This document shows positions 26,850 through 34,735 of a stretch of 64,000 nt of DNA, in pieces. The first letter of the stretch is position 1. Every line of letters begins with the position of its first letter. The DNA is from Bordetella ansorpii (GTDB taxonomy: Bacteria > Pseudomonadota > Gammaproteobacteria > Burkholderiales > Burkholderiaceae_B): contig NZ_FKIF01000007.1 of assembly GCF_900078705.1 (NCBI RefSeq), positions 434,001 to 498,000 of the forward strand. Direction: 5' to 3'. Position numbers and translations under genes: made by a program. The notes beneath the pieces were generated by a model. The model searched no databases. It was not told the DNA's origin and was given only the letters and a program-made list of their open reading frames with translations.

Positions 26850-27542
26850 TCAAGATGCCGATAAACAGGCGCGGTCCTGCGGTGAGGCCCCGGGCGCGGA
26901 CTGCCCCCATTCCGCCACGAAGGTATCCCTGAACTGGCGCAGCCACGCCACGCGCGCTTCACCCAGCCGCCGTGCCGCCTCGGTCCGCATCGACGCCGGC
27001 AGCCCCGCCAGCTTGCATTCGATGTGATCCAGCGCATAGGCCTGATCGTTCAGTTCCCGATCCTGGCCCAGCGGGTCCGACGGATGCGCGAACGCCGAAC
27101 CCATGCGGCCCGCCGTGTAGAACAACCGCGCCAGGCCCACCGCCCCCAGCGCATCCAGCCGATCCGCATCCTGCACGATGGCGGCCTCGATGCTGCGCGG
27201 CGCGATGCCGGCGGAGAAGCTGTGCGCCTCGATGGCGTGGCACACCACCGGCAGCTTGCCGGCGGGAAACCCGGCATCGGCCAGCTTGCGGCGGGCCAGT
27301 TCGGCGGCCATGCGCGAGGCCTGGGCACGCTCGGGATGGTTCTTGGGCAAATTGACCAGGTCGTGCAGGTAGCACGCGGCCTGCACCGCCAGGGCATCGG
27401 CCTCGGGATGATCGGCCAGCAGCGTGGCGGCCACGTTCCAGACGCGGTGCAGGTGGTTCAGATCGTGTGCCCCGTCGCCATCGGCCTGCTCGGTGGCGAT
27501 GGCGATGAAGCGGGAAGTCCAGTCGGAAGAATCGGTGTGCAT
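26850..27542 (-). CDS. HD-domain phosphohydrolase
   Basis: A 230-residue soluble protein with the HD-superfamily metal site. His in HDLNHLHRVW, the diagnostic His-Asp pair in CYLHDLVNLPKNHPE, and the distal Asp in IVQDADRLDALGAVG are all visible. It resembles the YedJ/YpgQ-type subgroup of HD hydrolases that act on nucleotides or other phosphomonoesters; the true substrate is unknown. The ATG at 27542 starts just before the domain. No good ribosome binding site precedes it, and two alternative in-frame upstream starts (27581, 27623) are no better. It lies between the convergent MotB-like gene and the co-directional DUF2254 gene. Confidence 0.82.
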   Translation of the reverse strand: MHTDSSDWTSRFIAIATEQADGDGAHDLNHLHRVWNVAATLLADHPEADALAVQAACYLHDLVNLPKNHPERAQASRMAAELARRKLADAGFPAGKLPVVCHAIEAHSFSAGIAPRSIEAAIVQDADRLDALGAVGLARLFYTAGRMGSAFAHPSDPLGQDRELNDQAYALDHIECKLAGLPASMRTEAARRLGEARVAWLRQFRDTFVAEWGQSAPGASPQDRACLSAS

Positions 27543-27662
27543 GGAGAAAGGAATCTGCCCACCCCGCCCGGCGTGCCTCATCGGCGCGGCGCGGCATCCT
27601 GGCCGGATGGTGGCGGCGGACATCTGTATAAAAACACAGCATACACCGTCCCGCCCCTCGGG

Positions 27663-28952
27663 TTACGCCGCGGGCCGGACACCTGGCGGCGCGTGGGTGA
27701 CCTCGCGCAGCCGCGCCCGCTCGGCATCCAACGTCAGCGCGGCTTCCGCACGCAGCAGTGCCACCTCGGCCTGATGCAGGGCGGCGGCCCGGAAATCGGC
27801 ATCCCCCATCCGGGCCAGCGCGAACAAGGACTTGCGCAGGCGCAGTTGCACCTCGATCAGCCCGGCGCCGTCGCGCGCCAGCGGCAGGAATGCATCCTCG
27901 AACAGGTCGGCGGTCAACAGCGGCGCCACGTGCACGCGGGGATACGTGACGTCGGCATCCGCGATCTTCCTGCCTCCCTGCGCCCACGCGCCGAGCAGGC
28001 GCGCGGCCCTGCCGATCACGTCGATCGCCGTCCCCGTGTCGTTGACGGCCGCCGACATGGCCCGGGAACCGATCTCGCTCATGACCGCCAGCCCGAAGCG
28101 CGGATCCTGGTCGAAATCGCGTTCGTCGCCAATGGCGAAAGCGGCCAGGAGACCGTCATGGGCCGGCTGCGGATCGTCCCCCGCCGCATGCGGTCCCACC
28201 CAGGCCAGCACGGAGTCCGGATAGACGAAGGCGCCCGGATTCAACGGCACGAAAACATCGGCGTCGAGCGTCTGCCCGCACCGGGCCAGCGCCTCCATGT
28301 CGATATGCTGGATGTAGCCGATGGCCTGGGCGTACACCGGCGTCGCCGAGGCCGGCACCTCGCGCCCGGGGTCCCATAGCGGCACGCCGCCCAGGTAGGG
28401 TTCCTGCAGGCGCTGCTCGATCGCCCGCTTCGCCGCCTGCTCCACCCGGCTGGTGGTCTCGCCCACGCGTCCGAGCCGCGTCAGGTGGTCGATCCAGCGC
28501 AGCAGCGAGACGACGATCAGCACGATGATGCCGATGGTGACCACGAACAGGATGGCCCGGCCGCGATCGCCGTAGGCCCCGGTCTTCAGCACCACGATGC
28601 CCACGATGCTGAACAGGAACGAACCGATGAACGTGGACAGCACGTTCTGGGTCACCCGGTCTTCCATCAGCAACCGGGTGGCGCGCGGCGTGACGTTGCT
28701 TGTGGCCGACCCATACGCCGACACCATGACGCTGAGCGAGAACGTGGTGACCGTGAGCATGCTGGACGCGATGATGGCCAGGATGCTGTCGACCGCATCG
28801 GCGCGGATGGTGCCCGGGATCTCCCACGGCACATAGCGCTGGACGACGGCGGCCAGCACCGCCGTCGCCACGCCCAGGATGCCGATCAGGGTGGCACGCA
28901 CCCACAGGCGACGCATCACGCGCGTCAACATCCACCCCCATCGCGTCGTCAT
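27663..28952 (-). CDS. DUF2254-family membrane protein
   Basis: A 429-residue protein with four hydrophobic segments in the first 165 residues (for example LIGILGVATAVLAAVV and ILFVVTIGIIVLIVVSLL). The conserved DUF2254 signature ASSMLTVTTFSLSVMVSAYGSATSNVTPRA follows the first pair (shown as one stretch in the protein at about 72-101). The remaining 260 residues are soluble and predicted cytoplasmic. The family's function is unknown; its first half resembles a channel or transporter scaffold. I chose ATG 28952 because translation before it is short and not conserved. It is monocistronic. Confidence 0.82.
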   Translation of the reverse strand: MTTRWGWMLTRVMRRLWVRATLIGILGVATAVLAAVVQRYVPWEIPGTIRADAVDSILAIIASSMLTVTTFSLSVMVSAYGSATSNVTPRATRLLMEDRVTQNVLSTFIGSFLFSIVGIVVLKTGAYGDRGRAILFVVTIGIIVLIVVSLLRWIDHLTRLGRVGETTSRVEQAAKRAIEQRLQEPYLGGVPLWDPGREVPASATPVYAQAIGYIQHIDMEALARCGQTLDADVFVPLNPGAFVYPDSVLAWVGPHAAGDDPQPAHDGLLAAFAIGDERDFDQDPRFGLAVMSEIGSRAMSAAVNDTGTAIDVIGRAARLLGAWAQGGRKIADADVTYPRVHVAPLLTADLFEDAFLPLARDGAGLIEVQLRLRKSLFALARMGDADFRAAALHQAEVALLRAEAALTLDAERARLREVTHAPPGVRPAA

Positions 28953-29032
28953 GGCCGCAGTCCCCCGCCTATCGTCAAGAAACACAGGGGTCAGATGTTA
29001 GCAGCGCGCGGCGCAGCCCGGCCCGGGAGCGA

Positions 29033-29341
29033 TCAGGCGTGGATATACGCCCAGCCTTCCTGCTGCCGGCGCGCCAGGTGCAGCACGGCGGCGGACACCA
29101 CCGTCAGCCCTTGCGGCGCCCGCAGGCCGCCCGCGGCCAGCGTGTTCGCGCACACGGCCAGGTACGTATCGGTGGCATCCGGCTGGGCCAGCGCGGCGGC
29201 CACCGCGCCCGCGTTCACCACGATCTCCACCTGCGCCGACGGCTCGGCCTTGAGCAGGTTGGCCGCGTTGCGGCGCGCGCGCTGCAAGGCGTCGGGCGTG
29301 GAAGCGTGGATCAGCAGGCGGACGGGTTGGGATTCAGGCAT
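29033..29341 (-). CDS. DsrE-family protein
   Basis: A 102-residue soluble protein with the alternating beta-alpha pattern of DsrE/TusD-like proteins: VRLLIHASTPDALQRARRNAANL at the start, VEIVVNAGAVAAAL, and CANTLAAGGLRAPQGLTVV, where Cys sits in the position often used in sulfur transfer. In this family the cysteine carries persulfide sulfur, though many members have no known role. It is the last gene of the sulfonate-type ABC operon and overlaps the ATPase gene by 8 bp, so the two are co-translated. This context hints at handling sulfur from the imported compound. Confidence 0.75.
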   Translation of the reverse strand: MPESQPVRLLIHASTPDALQRARRNAANLLKAEPSAQVEIVVNAGAVAAALAQPDATDTYLAVCANTLAAGGLRAPQGLTVVSAAVLHLARRQQEGWAYIHA

Positions 29342-30074
29342 TCTGCAGCAGTTCGGTGACGGTCGCGACGTCGCGCGCGAAGGACGCGCCGACCCGCGAA
29401 CGCGGCCGCGGTTCGGCGATGTCCAGTGTACCCACCACCGAGGCAGGATGCCCGCCCAGCACGACCACGCGGTCCGCCAGGAACACGGCTTCCTCGATGT
29501 CGTGCGTGACGAACAGGATGGCCGCGCCCGAGGCCTCCCACACGCGGATCAGCTCGGCCTGCAGATTGCGGCGCGTGATGGCGTCGACCGCGCTGAAGGG
29601 CTCGTCCATCAGCAGCAGGTCAGGCTTGACGGCCAGGGCGCGGGCGATGCCCACGCGCTGCGCCTGCCCGCCCGACAACTGGTGCGGCCAGCGGCGCTCG
29701 AAGGCGGCCATGCCCGTCAGCGCCAGCGCGGCGCGCACGCGCTGCTGGCGGTCCGTCTTGGACAGTTCCAGCCCTTCCAGGCCATAGGCCACGTTGGCAT
29801 CGACCCGGCGCCACGGCATCAGCCGGCCGTCCTGGAACACCACCGCGCGCGGCCGGCGGTCCGGCGCGCCCGTGCCATGAAAACGCACCGTGCCGCCGCC
29901 GGGCTCGGTCAGGCCGGCCGCGGCGCGCAACAGCGTGGACTTGCCCACGCCCGAGCCGCCCACCACCGCGACGAAGCTGCCCGCCTCGATGTCCAGCGAC
30001 AGGCCGCGGATCACCGGCGCCTGCGCGCCGGGGTGGGTGTACGAGAAATTCTCGAAAGCCATCACGGACGCCAT
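29334..30074 (-). CDS. SsuB/TauB-type ABC transporter ATPase
   Basis: A 246-residue nucleotide-binding subunit. Walker A is GGSGVGKST, the Q-loop region reads VVFQDGRLMPWRRV (typical of nitrate/sulfonate/taurine importers), the signature is LSGGQAQRV, Walker B is [13 protein letters not shown], and the switch His is in LFVTHDIEEAV. ATG 30074 begins at the domain; the upstream frame (MRPGVRASREEG) is not family-like. It overlaps the permease gene by 13 bp and the DsrE-like gene by 8 bp. Confidence 0.9.
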   Translation of the reverse strand: MASVMAFENFSYTHPGAQAPVIRGLSLDIEAGSFVAVVGGSGVGKSTLLRAAAGLTEPGGGTVRFHGTGAPDRRPRAVVFQDGRLMPWRRVDANVAYGLEGLELSKTDRQQRVRAALALTGMAAFERRWPHQLSGGQAQRVGIARALAVKPDLLLMDEPFSAVDAITRRNLQAELIRVWEASGAAILFVTHDIEEAVFLADRVVVLGGHPASVVGTLDIAEPRPRSRVGASFARDVATVTELLQNA

Positions 30075-30868
30075 TGCAGCACCCTCTTCTCGGCTTGCAC
30101 GAACACCAGGTCGCACAGCGTGTACACCAGCGAAATCGCCAGCATGTAGACCACCACGACGTCATAGGCGCCCACGCCCGCCGCCGCGTTCATTTCCTGG
30201 CCCATGCCGGGCACGCCCAGCAGTTCGGCCGCGATCAGCGTCATCCAGGCCTGGCCGATGCCGGCCCGCACGCCGGCCAGCGCGCCCGGCGCGATGGCCG
30301 GCAGCGTCACCGTCCAGGCGCTGGCGGCATAGCCGCCATGGCCGAAGGCGCGCGCCAGCTCGTAGAAGCGCGGCTCGACGTTGCGGACCGCCGCATAGGT
30401 GGCGAAATAGTTCAGCCAGAACACGCCGATGGCGATGACGAAGGCCGCGCCCGCGTGGCTGACCTTGAACCAGGCGATGGCGAACACGACCCACGCCAGC
30501 GGCGGAATCGGCCGCAGCACACGCACCAGATAAGCCTGCAGCATGTCGAAACGGTGCATCGTGGCGGCGGCCAGCCCCAAGGAAAAGCCCAGCACCGTCC
30601 CCAGCGCCAATCCCCAGAAGTAATGCACCAGGCTGGACATGGCGGCCGGCCACAGGCGGCCCGACCGCCATTCGCCCGCCAGCGCGCCCGGCAGGGCGAA
30701 GGGATCCGGCAAGGTGCCGCGCGGCGCCCATTCCCAGGCCAGCGCGGCCTTCCACAAGGCCACGAACAGCGCAATGCCCAGCAGTCCGTACAGCGCGCGG
30801 CGCACGCCAGGCAGCCTGGGCGCCGCGGCCGGCGCGTGGCTCGCCAACGAGGCGGCGGCCTGGCTCAT
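30062..30868 (-). CDS. SsuC/TauC-type ABC transporter permease
   Basis: A 268-residue inner-membrane permease with about six hydrophobic segments. The family landmarks HYFWGLALGTVLGFSLGL, RPIPPLAWVVFAIAWF and the coupling loop ELARAFGHGGYAASAWTVTLPAIAPG are present. It forms a homodimeric channel with the TauB-type ATPase. The N-terminal 25 residues are alanine-rich and variable. It overlaps the substrate-binding-protein gene by 4 bp (ATGA), showing tight operon structure. Confidence 0.9.
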   Translation of the reverse strand: MSQAAASLASHAPAAAPRLPGVRRALYGLLGIALFVALWKAALAWEWAPRGTLPDPFALPGALAGEWRSGRLWPAAMSSLVHYFWGLALGTVLGFSLGLAAATMHRFDMLQAYLVRVLRPIPPLAWVVFAIAWFKVSHAGAAFVIAIGVFWLNYFATYAAVRNVEPRFYELARAFGHGGYAASAWTVTLPAIAPGALAGVRAGIGQAWMTLIAAELLGVPGMGQEMNAAAGVGAYDVVVVYMLAISLVYTLCDLVFVQAEKRVLQWRP

Positions 30869-31887
30869 TGGGCGGCCTTGGCCGCGGCCTCGTAGAAGCG
30901 GGTATCGAACAGCTGCGCGATGTCGGCGCGTTCGGCCTGCGTGCCCAGCTCGGCCTGGAAATCCTGCAATTGCCTGGTGGGCTCGATGATCACGCGCGGA
31001 TCGGCCTCGAACTGATCGTGCGAATTGCGGATGGCCTGCTGAACCAGCTCCGGATCCAGGCGGCCGCCGCCCACGTACTTCTGCACGTAGCCCGATGCCT
31101 TGGCCGGATCGTCACGCAGCAGCCTGCTGGCGTCGATCTGCGCGCGCACCAGTTGCTGCACCCGCTCGGGATGCTCGGCGATCAGCTTCTCGCGCACCAC
31201 CAGCACGGCGCCCGGCTGCTTGGGAAACAGTTGCGAGCCACGGGCCACCACGCGCGCCTCGGGTACGCGGCGCTGCACGGTGCTGGTGGTCGGCTCGAGC
31301 ACCGCGCCGCCATCGATGGCGCCGGTCATCAGCGACTGCTGGATCTGCGCCTCGCCCTGGTAGATGAAGTCGATATCGGCGGGATTGGCCTTCAGTTCCT
31401 TGCGGATCCAGTGCTGCAGCGCCGCCTCGGGCACGGCGCCCTTGGGATAGCTGGCGATCCTGGCCTTGCGGCCCTTGTCCTTGGCGAACCGCGCGAACGC
31501 CGTCGACGGGTCGCCCGAGGCGAAGTACGGCGCCAGTTCGCCCAGCGCCACCACGCTGACCTGCTCGACGATATTGGACGCCACCACCTTGATGTCGGCG
31601 CCCTTGGCGCGCGCCACCAGCGCGGGGCCGATGCCCACGTACGCCACGTCCAGCTGGCCGGCGATCAGGGCCTGCGTCATCGCCGGGCCGCTCTGGAACG
31701 ACACCAGCCTGGGTGCGGGCGCGCCGGGGGGCTGCAGCGTGCCGTTCTCCAGCGCGACGAACAACTGGGCATCCGGCAGGATGGGCAGGTAGCCGATCTC
31801 CAGGGCGGGACCGGCGGCGGACGCGGCCAGGCAGACGCTGGACAACCCTGCGGCCAGCAACGCGGCGGCGTACAACTTGCGCAACAT
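30865..31887 (-). CDS. SsuA/TauA-type ABC substrate-binding protein
   Basis: A 340-residue periplasmic binding protein with a signal peptide (MLRKLYAAALLAAGLSSVCLA, cleavage likely near ASAA). The mature part begins LEIGYLPILPDAQLFVALENG, and AYVGIGPALVARAKGADIKVVASN is the typical NMT1/SsuA ligand-cleft region. Ligands in this class include sulfonates, taurine, nitrate and pyrimidine-like compounds; DsrE in the operon favours a sulfur compound, but that is inference. It is the first gene of the four-gene operon. An unusually AT-rich stretch (about 31940-32000) upstream should contain the promoter. Confidence 0.88.
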   Translation of the reverse strand: MLRKLYAAALLAAGLSSVCLAASAAGPALEIGYLPILPDAQLFVALENGTLQPPGAPAPRLVSFQSGPAMTQALIAGQLDVAYVGIGPALVARAKGADIKVVASNIVEQVSVVALGELAPYFASGDPSTAFARFAKDKGRKARIASYPKGAVPEAALQHWIRKELKANPADIDFIYQGEAQIQQSLMTGAIDGGAVLEPTTSTVQRRVPEARVVARGSQLFPKQPGAVLVVREKLIAEHPERVQQLVRAQIDASRLLRDDPAKASGYVQKYVGGGRLDPELVQQAIRNSHDQFEADPRVIIEPTRQLQDFQAELGTQAERADIAQLFDTRFYEAAAKAAQ

Positions 31888-32133
31888 GATTCTTTTCCTA
31901 GTGCGGGAGGTGAGACAGGCCAGTCATGGACGTGGCTCTTGATTTCTTATGATTCTAAGAAAGTTAGAAAAAAGAATTAATAATTTCTAGTTATATGCTT
32001 AGGCGATAGGGCTGCCGCAAATGCCCCGGCCCGCGCCGCAAATGCCACTTGCCTCCCCCGAGCTAGGCGGCGTACAACCCGGCAGAGATTCCCCGCCACC
32101 TTCCGGCTGGCGCCCCGTTCGTTGGAGCCTTCC
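31888..32133. promoter_or_regulatory. AT-rich divergent region between the sulfonate-type operon and the DGPF/ECF42 operon
   Basis: Between the two divergent start codons lies a distinctly AT-rich block, about 31940-32000, with runs such as AAAAAAGAATTAATAATTTC, in an otherwise GC-rich window. It is the natural place for the ABC operon's promoter and for an activator site such as a CysB/Cbl-type protein. I cannot assign hexamers with confidence. No gene is seen here. Confidence 0.45.
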
Positions 32134-32487
32134 ATGTCGTACATGCTGCTTATCGTCGAACCCGTCGGCCAGCGCGCCGAACGCACCGAAGAACAGGGCC
32201 GTGCCGCCTACGCCGCCATGGTCAAGTATGGCGAGGCACTGCACGAGCGCGGCAAGCTGGTCGACGCGCGTTCACTGGCTTCGACCAGCGAGAGCGTGCG
32301 CGTGCAATCGCGCGAAGGCCGCGCCACCCTGCTGGACGGCCCGTATGCCGAGGCCAAGGAAATGATCGGCGGCTTCTTCCTGCTGCAGAACGTCACGCGC
32401 GAGGAAGCCATCGCCATCGCCCAGGAATGCCCCGCCGCCCAATGGTGCACGGTCGAGGTACGCAGGCTCGGTCCCTGTTTCGAGTGA
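32134..32487 (+). CDS. YCII-related DGPF-domain protein
   Basis: A 117-residue ferredoxin-like-fold protein with the DGPF signature in the form LLDGPYAEAKEMIGGFFLL (about residues 69-87) and an N-terminal strand MSYMLLIVEP. Family members are small soluble dimers of unknown activity that regularly accompany ECF41/ECF42-type sigma factors, as here. ATG 32134 was chosen over an upstream TTG (32122) because GGAG lies 5-8 bases before the ATG. It is the first of four same-direction genes: DGPF, DGPF, VOC, sigma factor. Confidence 0.85.
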   Translation: MSYMLLIVEPVGQRAERTEEQGRAAYAAMVKYGEALHERGKLVDARSLASTSESVRVQSREGRATLLDGPYAEAKEMIGGFFLLQNVTREEAIAIAQECPAAQWCTVEVRRLGPCFE

Positions 32488-32524
32488 CCGTTCGTCAGGG
32501 TTTTCCCTGATTCGATCCCGCCCA

Positions 32525-32551
32525 TGTCGATCTGGCCGCACGTCATCCGTC
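32525..32551 (+). promoter_or_regulatory. candidate ECF42-type promoter before the second DGPF gene
   Basis: TGTCGA (32525-32530) and CGTC (32548-32551) are 17 bp apart, 57 bp before the second DGPF gene's start. This resembles the -35 TGTCGA and short CG-rich -10 pattern described for ECF42 targets, as I recall it. It would let the sigma factor at the end of the operon activate its own associated genes. The match is short and could occur by chance in GC-rich DNA. Confidence 0.4.
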
Positions 32552-32607
32552 GTGTCCATGAAAGCCGCAGTCCCGCGGCCCTTTCCGGATCCCAAGGAGA
32601 TTGCGAC

Positions 32608-33024
32608 ATGCGCTACATGATCATCGTCAAGGCGAGCCCCGAAAGCGAGGCTGGCCTCATGCCCGACGAATCCCTGCTGGCCGCCATGGGCGCCTATCAC
32701 GACGCACTGGCCCGTGCCGGCGTGCTGCTGGACGCCAGCGGGCTGCGCCGCACCGCCGAGGGCTGGCGCGTGCAGTACGACGGCAAGGATCGCCGCCGCG
32801 TGATCGACGGCCCCTTCGCCGACAGCAAGGAGATGATTGCCGGCTACACCCTGATCCAGGTCCGCACGCCCGAAGAGGCCCTGGAATGGAGCAAGCGCTA
32901 TCCCAACCCACGCGGCGCGGGCAAGGAATGCGCCATCGAAGTCCGCCGCGTGTTCGAAATGGAGGACTTCCTGCCCGGCCCCGCCATCGAGCCGTCCAAT
33001 CAGATCGGCAACGCGCGCGCCTGA
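32608..33024 (+). CDS. YCII-related DGPF-domain protein (second copy)
   Basis: A 138-residue protein beginning MRYMIIVKASPESEAG with the signature VIDGPFADSKEMIAGYTLIQV at about residues 66-86, so it keeps the classical DGPF tetrapeptide. It is a paralogue type of the gene just upstream but clearly diverged. The C-terminal 20 residues extend beyond the domain (MEDFLPGPAIEPSN), a feature of the longer YCII subgroup. The start at 32608 follows CAAGGAGATTGCGAC. It is part of the ECF42 locus; the biochemical role is unknown. Confidence 0.86.
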   Translation: MRYMIIVKASPESEAGLMPDESLLAAMGAYHDALARAGVLLDASGLRRTAEGWRVQYDGKDRRRVIDGPFADSKEMIAGYTLIQVRTPEEALEWSKRYPNPRGAGKECAIEVRRVFEMEDFLPGPAIEPSNQIGNARA

Positions 33025-33052
33025 GCGCCCTTTTCCTGCAAGCGAGACAGCC

Positions 33053-33463
33053 ATGCCCAAGCAAATCTTCGTCAACCTGCCCGTGGCCGACCTGGACAGG
33101 TCCGTCGCCTTCTTCACCGGACTGGGATTCAGCTTCAACCCGCAGTTCACCGACAAGAACGCCACCTGCATGATCATCGGCGAGAACATTCACGCCATGC
33201 TGCTGGTGCGCGACTACTTCAAGACCTTCTGCAGCAAGCCCGTCGCCGACGCCAGCAAGGCCACCGAAGTGCTGATCGCGCTGAATTGCGACAGCCGCGC
33301 CGAGGTCGAGGCCATGGTGGAAAAGGCCCTGGCGGCCGGTGGCACCGCGCCGCGCAAGGCGCAGGACCATGGCTTCATGTACCAGCATGGCTTCGACGAC
33401 CTGGACGGCCATGCGTGGGAAGTGTTCTACATGAACCCGGAGGCGATGGGCGGCGCGCAATGA
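33053..33463 (+). CDS. VOC-family (glyoxalase/bleomycin-resistance-like) protein
   Basis: A 136-residue protein with the paired beta-alpha-beta-beta-beta modules of the vicinal-oxygen-chelate fold: FVNLPVADLDRSVAFFTGLGF opens module one, and the second module ends FDDLDGHAWEVFYMNPEA, the usual closing motif. Likely metal ligands are the conserved Glu in WEVFY and a His in DGHAW. Substrate unknown; VOC proteins of this subgroup (PhnB/lactoylglutathione-lyase-like) often sit next to ECF sigma genes. Its stop overlaps the sigma factor start (ATGA). Confidence 0.87.
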   Translation: MPKQIFVNLPVADLDRSVAFFTGLGFSFNPQFTDKNATCMIIGENIHAMLLVRDYFKTFCSKPVADASKATEVLIALNCDSRAEVEAMVEKALAAGGTAPRKAQDHGFMYQHGFDDLDGHAWEVFYMNPEAMGGAQ

Positions 33464-34734
33464 GCCGCGAAGCCACCCGCCGCGCCATCGAGGCGGTCTG
33501 GCGCATCGAGGCCGCGAAGGTCATCGCGGGCGTCGCGCGCATGGTGCGCGACGTCGGCCTGGCCGAGGAACTGGCGCAGGATGCGCTGGTGGCGGCGCTG
33601 GAGCATTGGCCGCGGGATGGCGTGCCCGACAACCCGGGAGCCTGGCTGATGACCACCGCCAAGAACCGCGCGCGCGACGCGCTGCGCCAGCAGGCGCTGC
33701 ATGCGCGCAAGCACGAGGAACTGGGCCACGACATGGAATCGCGCAGCGAGCACGTCGAACCCGATTTCGTCGATGCCCTGGATGCGGCGCGGCAGGACGA
33801 CATTGGCGACGACCTGTTGCGCCTGGTCTTCACCGCGTGCCACCCGGTACTGTCGGCCGAGGCCCGCGTGGCGCTGACGCTGCGGGTGCTGGGCGGACTG
33901 TCCACCACCGAGATCGCGCGCGCCTTCCTGGCGCCCGAGCCCACCATCGCGCAGCGCATCGTGCGCGCCAAGCGCACCCTGGCGGCGGCCAACGTGCCTT
34001 TCGAAGTGCCGGGCCCGGCTGAGCGGGCGGGACGCATGGCCTCGGTGCTGGAGGTGATCTACCTGATCTTCAACGAAGGCTATTCGGCCACGGCGGGCCA
34101 GGACTGGACGAGGCCGGCGCTATGCACCGAGGCGCTGAGGCTGGGCCGGGTATTGGCAGGGCTGGCGCCCGGGGACAGCGAGGTGCATGGACTGTGCGCG
34201 CTGATGGAGATCCAGGCCTCGCGCCTGAAGGCGCGTACGGATGCGCAAGGCAAGCCCGTCCTGCTGATGGAGCAGGACCGCGGCCAGTGGGATCGCCTGC
34301 TGATCCGGCGCGGGCTGGCGGCATTGCAACGCGCCGAGGCATTGGGCGGGGCGCACGGCCCGTATGCGCTGCAGGGCGCGCTGGCGGCGTGCCACGCGCG
34401 CGCGGCAACCGCGGCGGATACCGATTGGCCGCGCATCGTGGCGCTCTACGATGCGCTGGCGCAGGTGGCGCCGTCCCCCGTCGTGGCGTTGAACCGCGCG
34501 GTCGCCGTGGGTATGGCGTACGGTCCGCAAGCGGGGCTGGACTGCGTGGATGTCCTGGCCGCCGACGCGGCCCTGATGCACTATCACTGGCTGCCCAGCG
34601 TGCGGGCCGATCTGCTGGCCAGGCTGGGCCGCCGCGAGGAAGCGCGCCAGGAGTTCCTGCGCGCGGCGGGCATGACGCGCAATGCCACGGAACAGCAGAT
34701 GCTGGAGCAGCGCGCGCGCCAGATGCTGCGGTAG
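33460..34734 (+). CDS. ECF42-type RNA polymerase sigma factor with long C-terminal extension
   Basis: A 424-residue protein. The sigma-2 region covers about residues 10-80 (VARMVRDVGLAEELAQDALVAALEHWP, PGAWLMTTAKNRARDALR). Sigma-4 is at about 115-165 (LTLRVLGGLSTTEIARAFLAPEPTIAQRIVRAKR). A C-terminal extension of over 230 residues, DUF6596-like with TPR-like helices (VLEVIYLIFNEGYSA, PVVALNRAVAVGM), identifies the ECF42 class. This class lacks a classical anti-sigma and is accompanied by DGPF proteins, as found here. It is translationally coupled to the VOC gene. The inducing signal is unknown. Confidence 0.9.
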   Translation: MSREATRRAIEAVWRIEAAKVIAGVARMVRDVGLAEELAQDALVAALEHWPRDGVPDNPGAWLMTTAKNRARDALRQQALHARKHEELGHDMESRSEHVEPDFVDALDAARQDDIGDDLLRLVFTACHPVLSAEARVALTLRVLGGLSTTEIARAFLAPEPTIAQRIVRAKRTLAAANVPFEVPGPAERAGRMASVLEVIYLIFNEGYSATAGQDWTRPALCTEALRLGRVLAGLAPGDSEVHGLCALMEIQASRLKARTDAQGKPVLLMEQDRGQWDRLLIRRGLAALQRAEALGGAHGPYALQGALAACHARAATAADTDWPRIVALYDALAQVAPSPVVALNRAVAVGMAYGPQAGLDCVDVLAADAALMHYHWLPSVRADLLARLGRREEARQEFLRAAGMTRNATEQQMLEQRARQMLR

Positions 34735-34735
34735 C

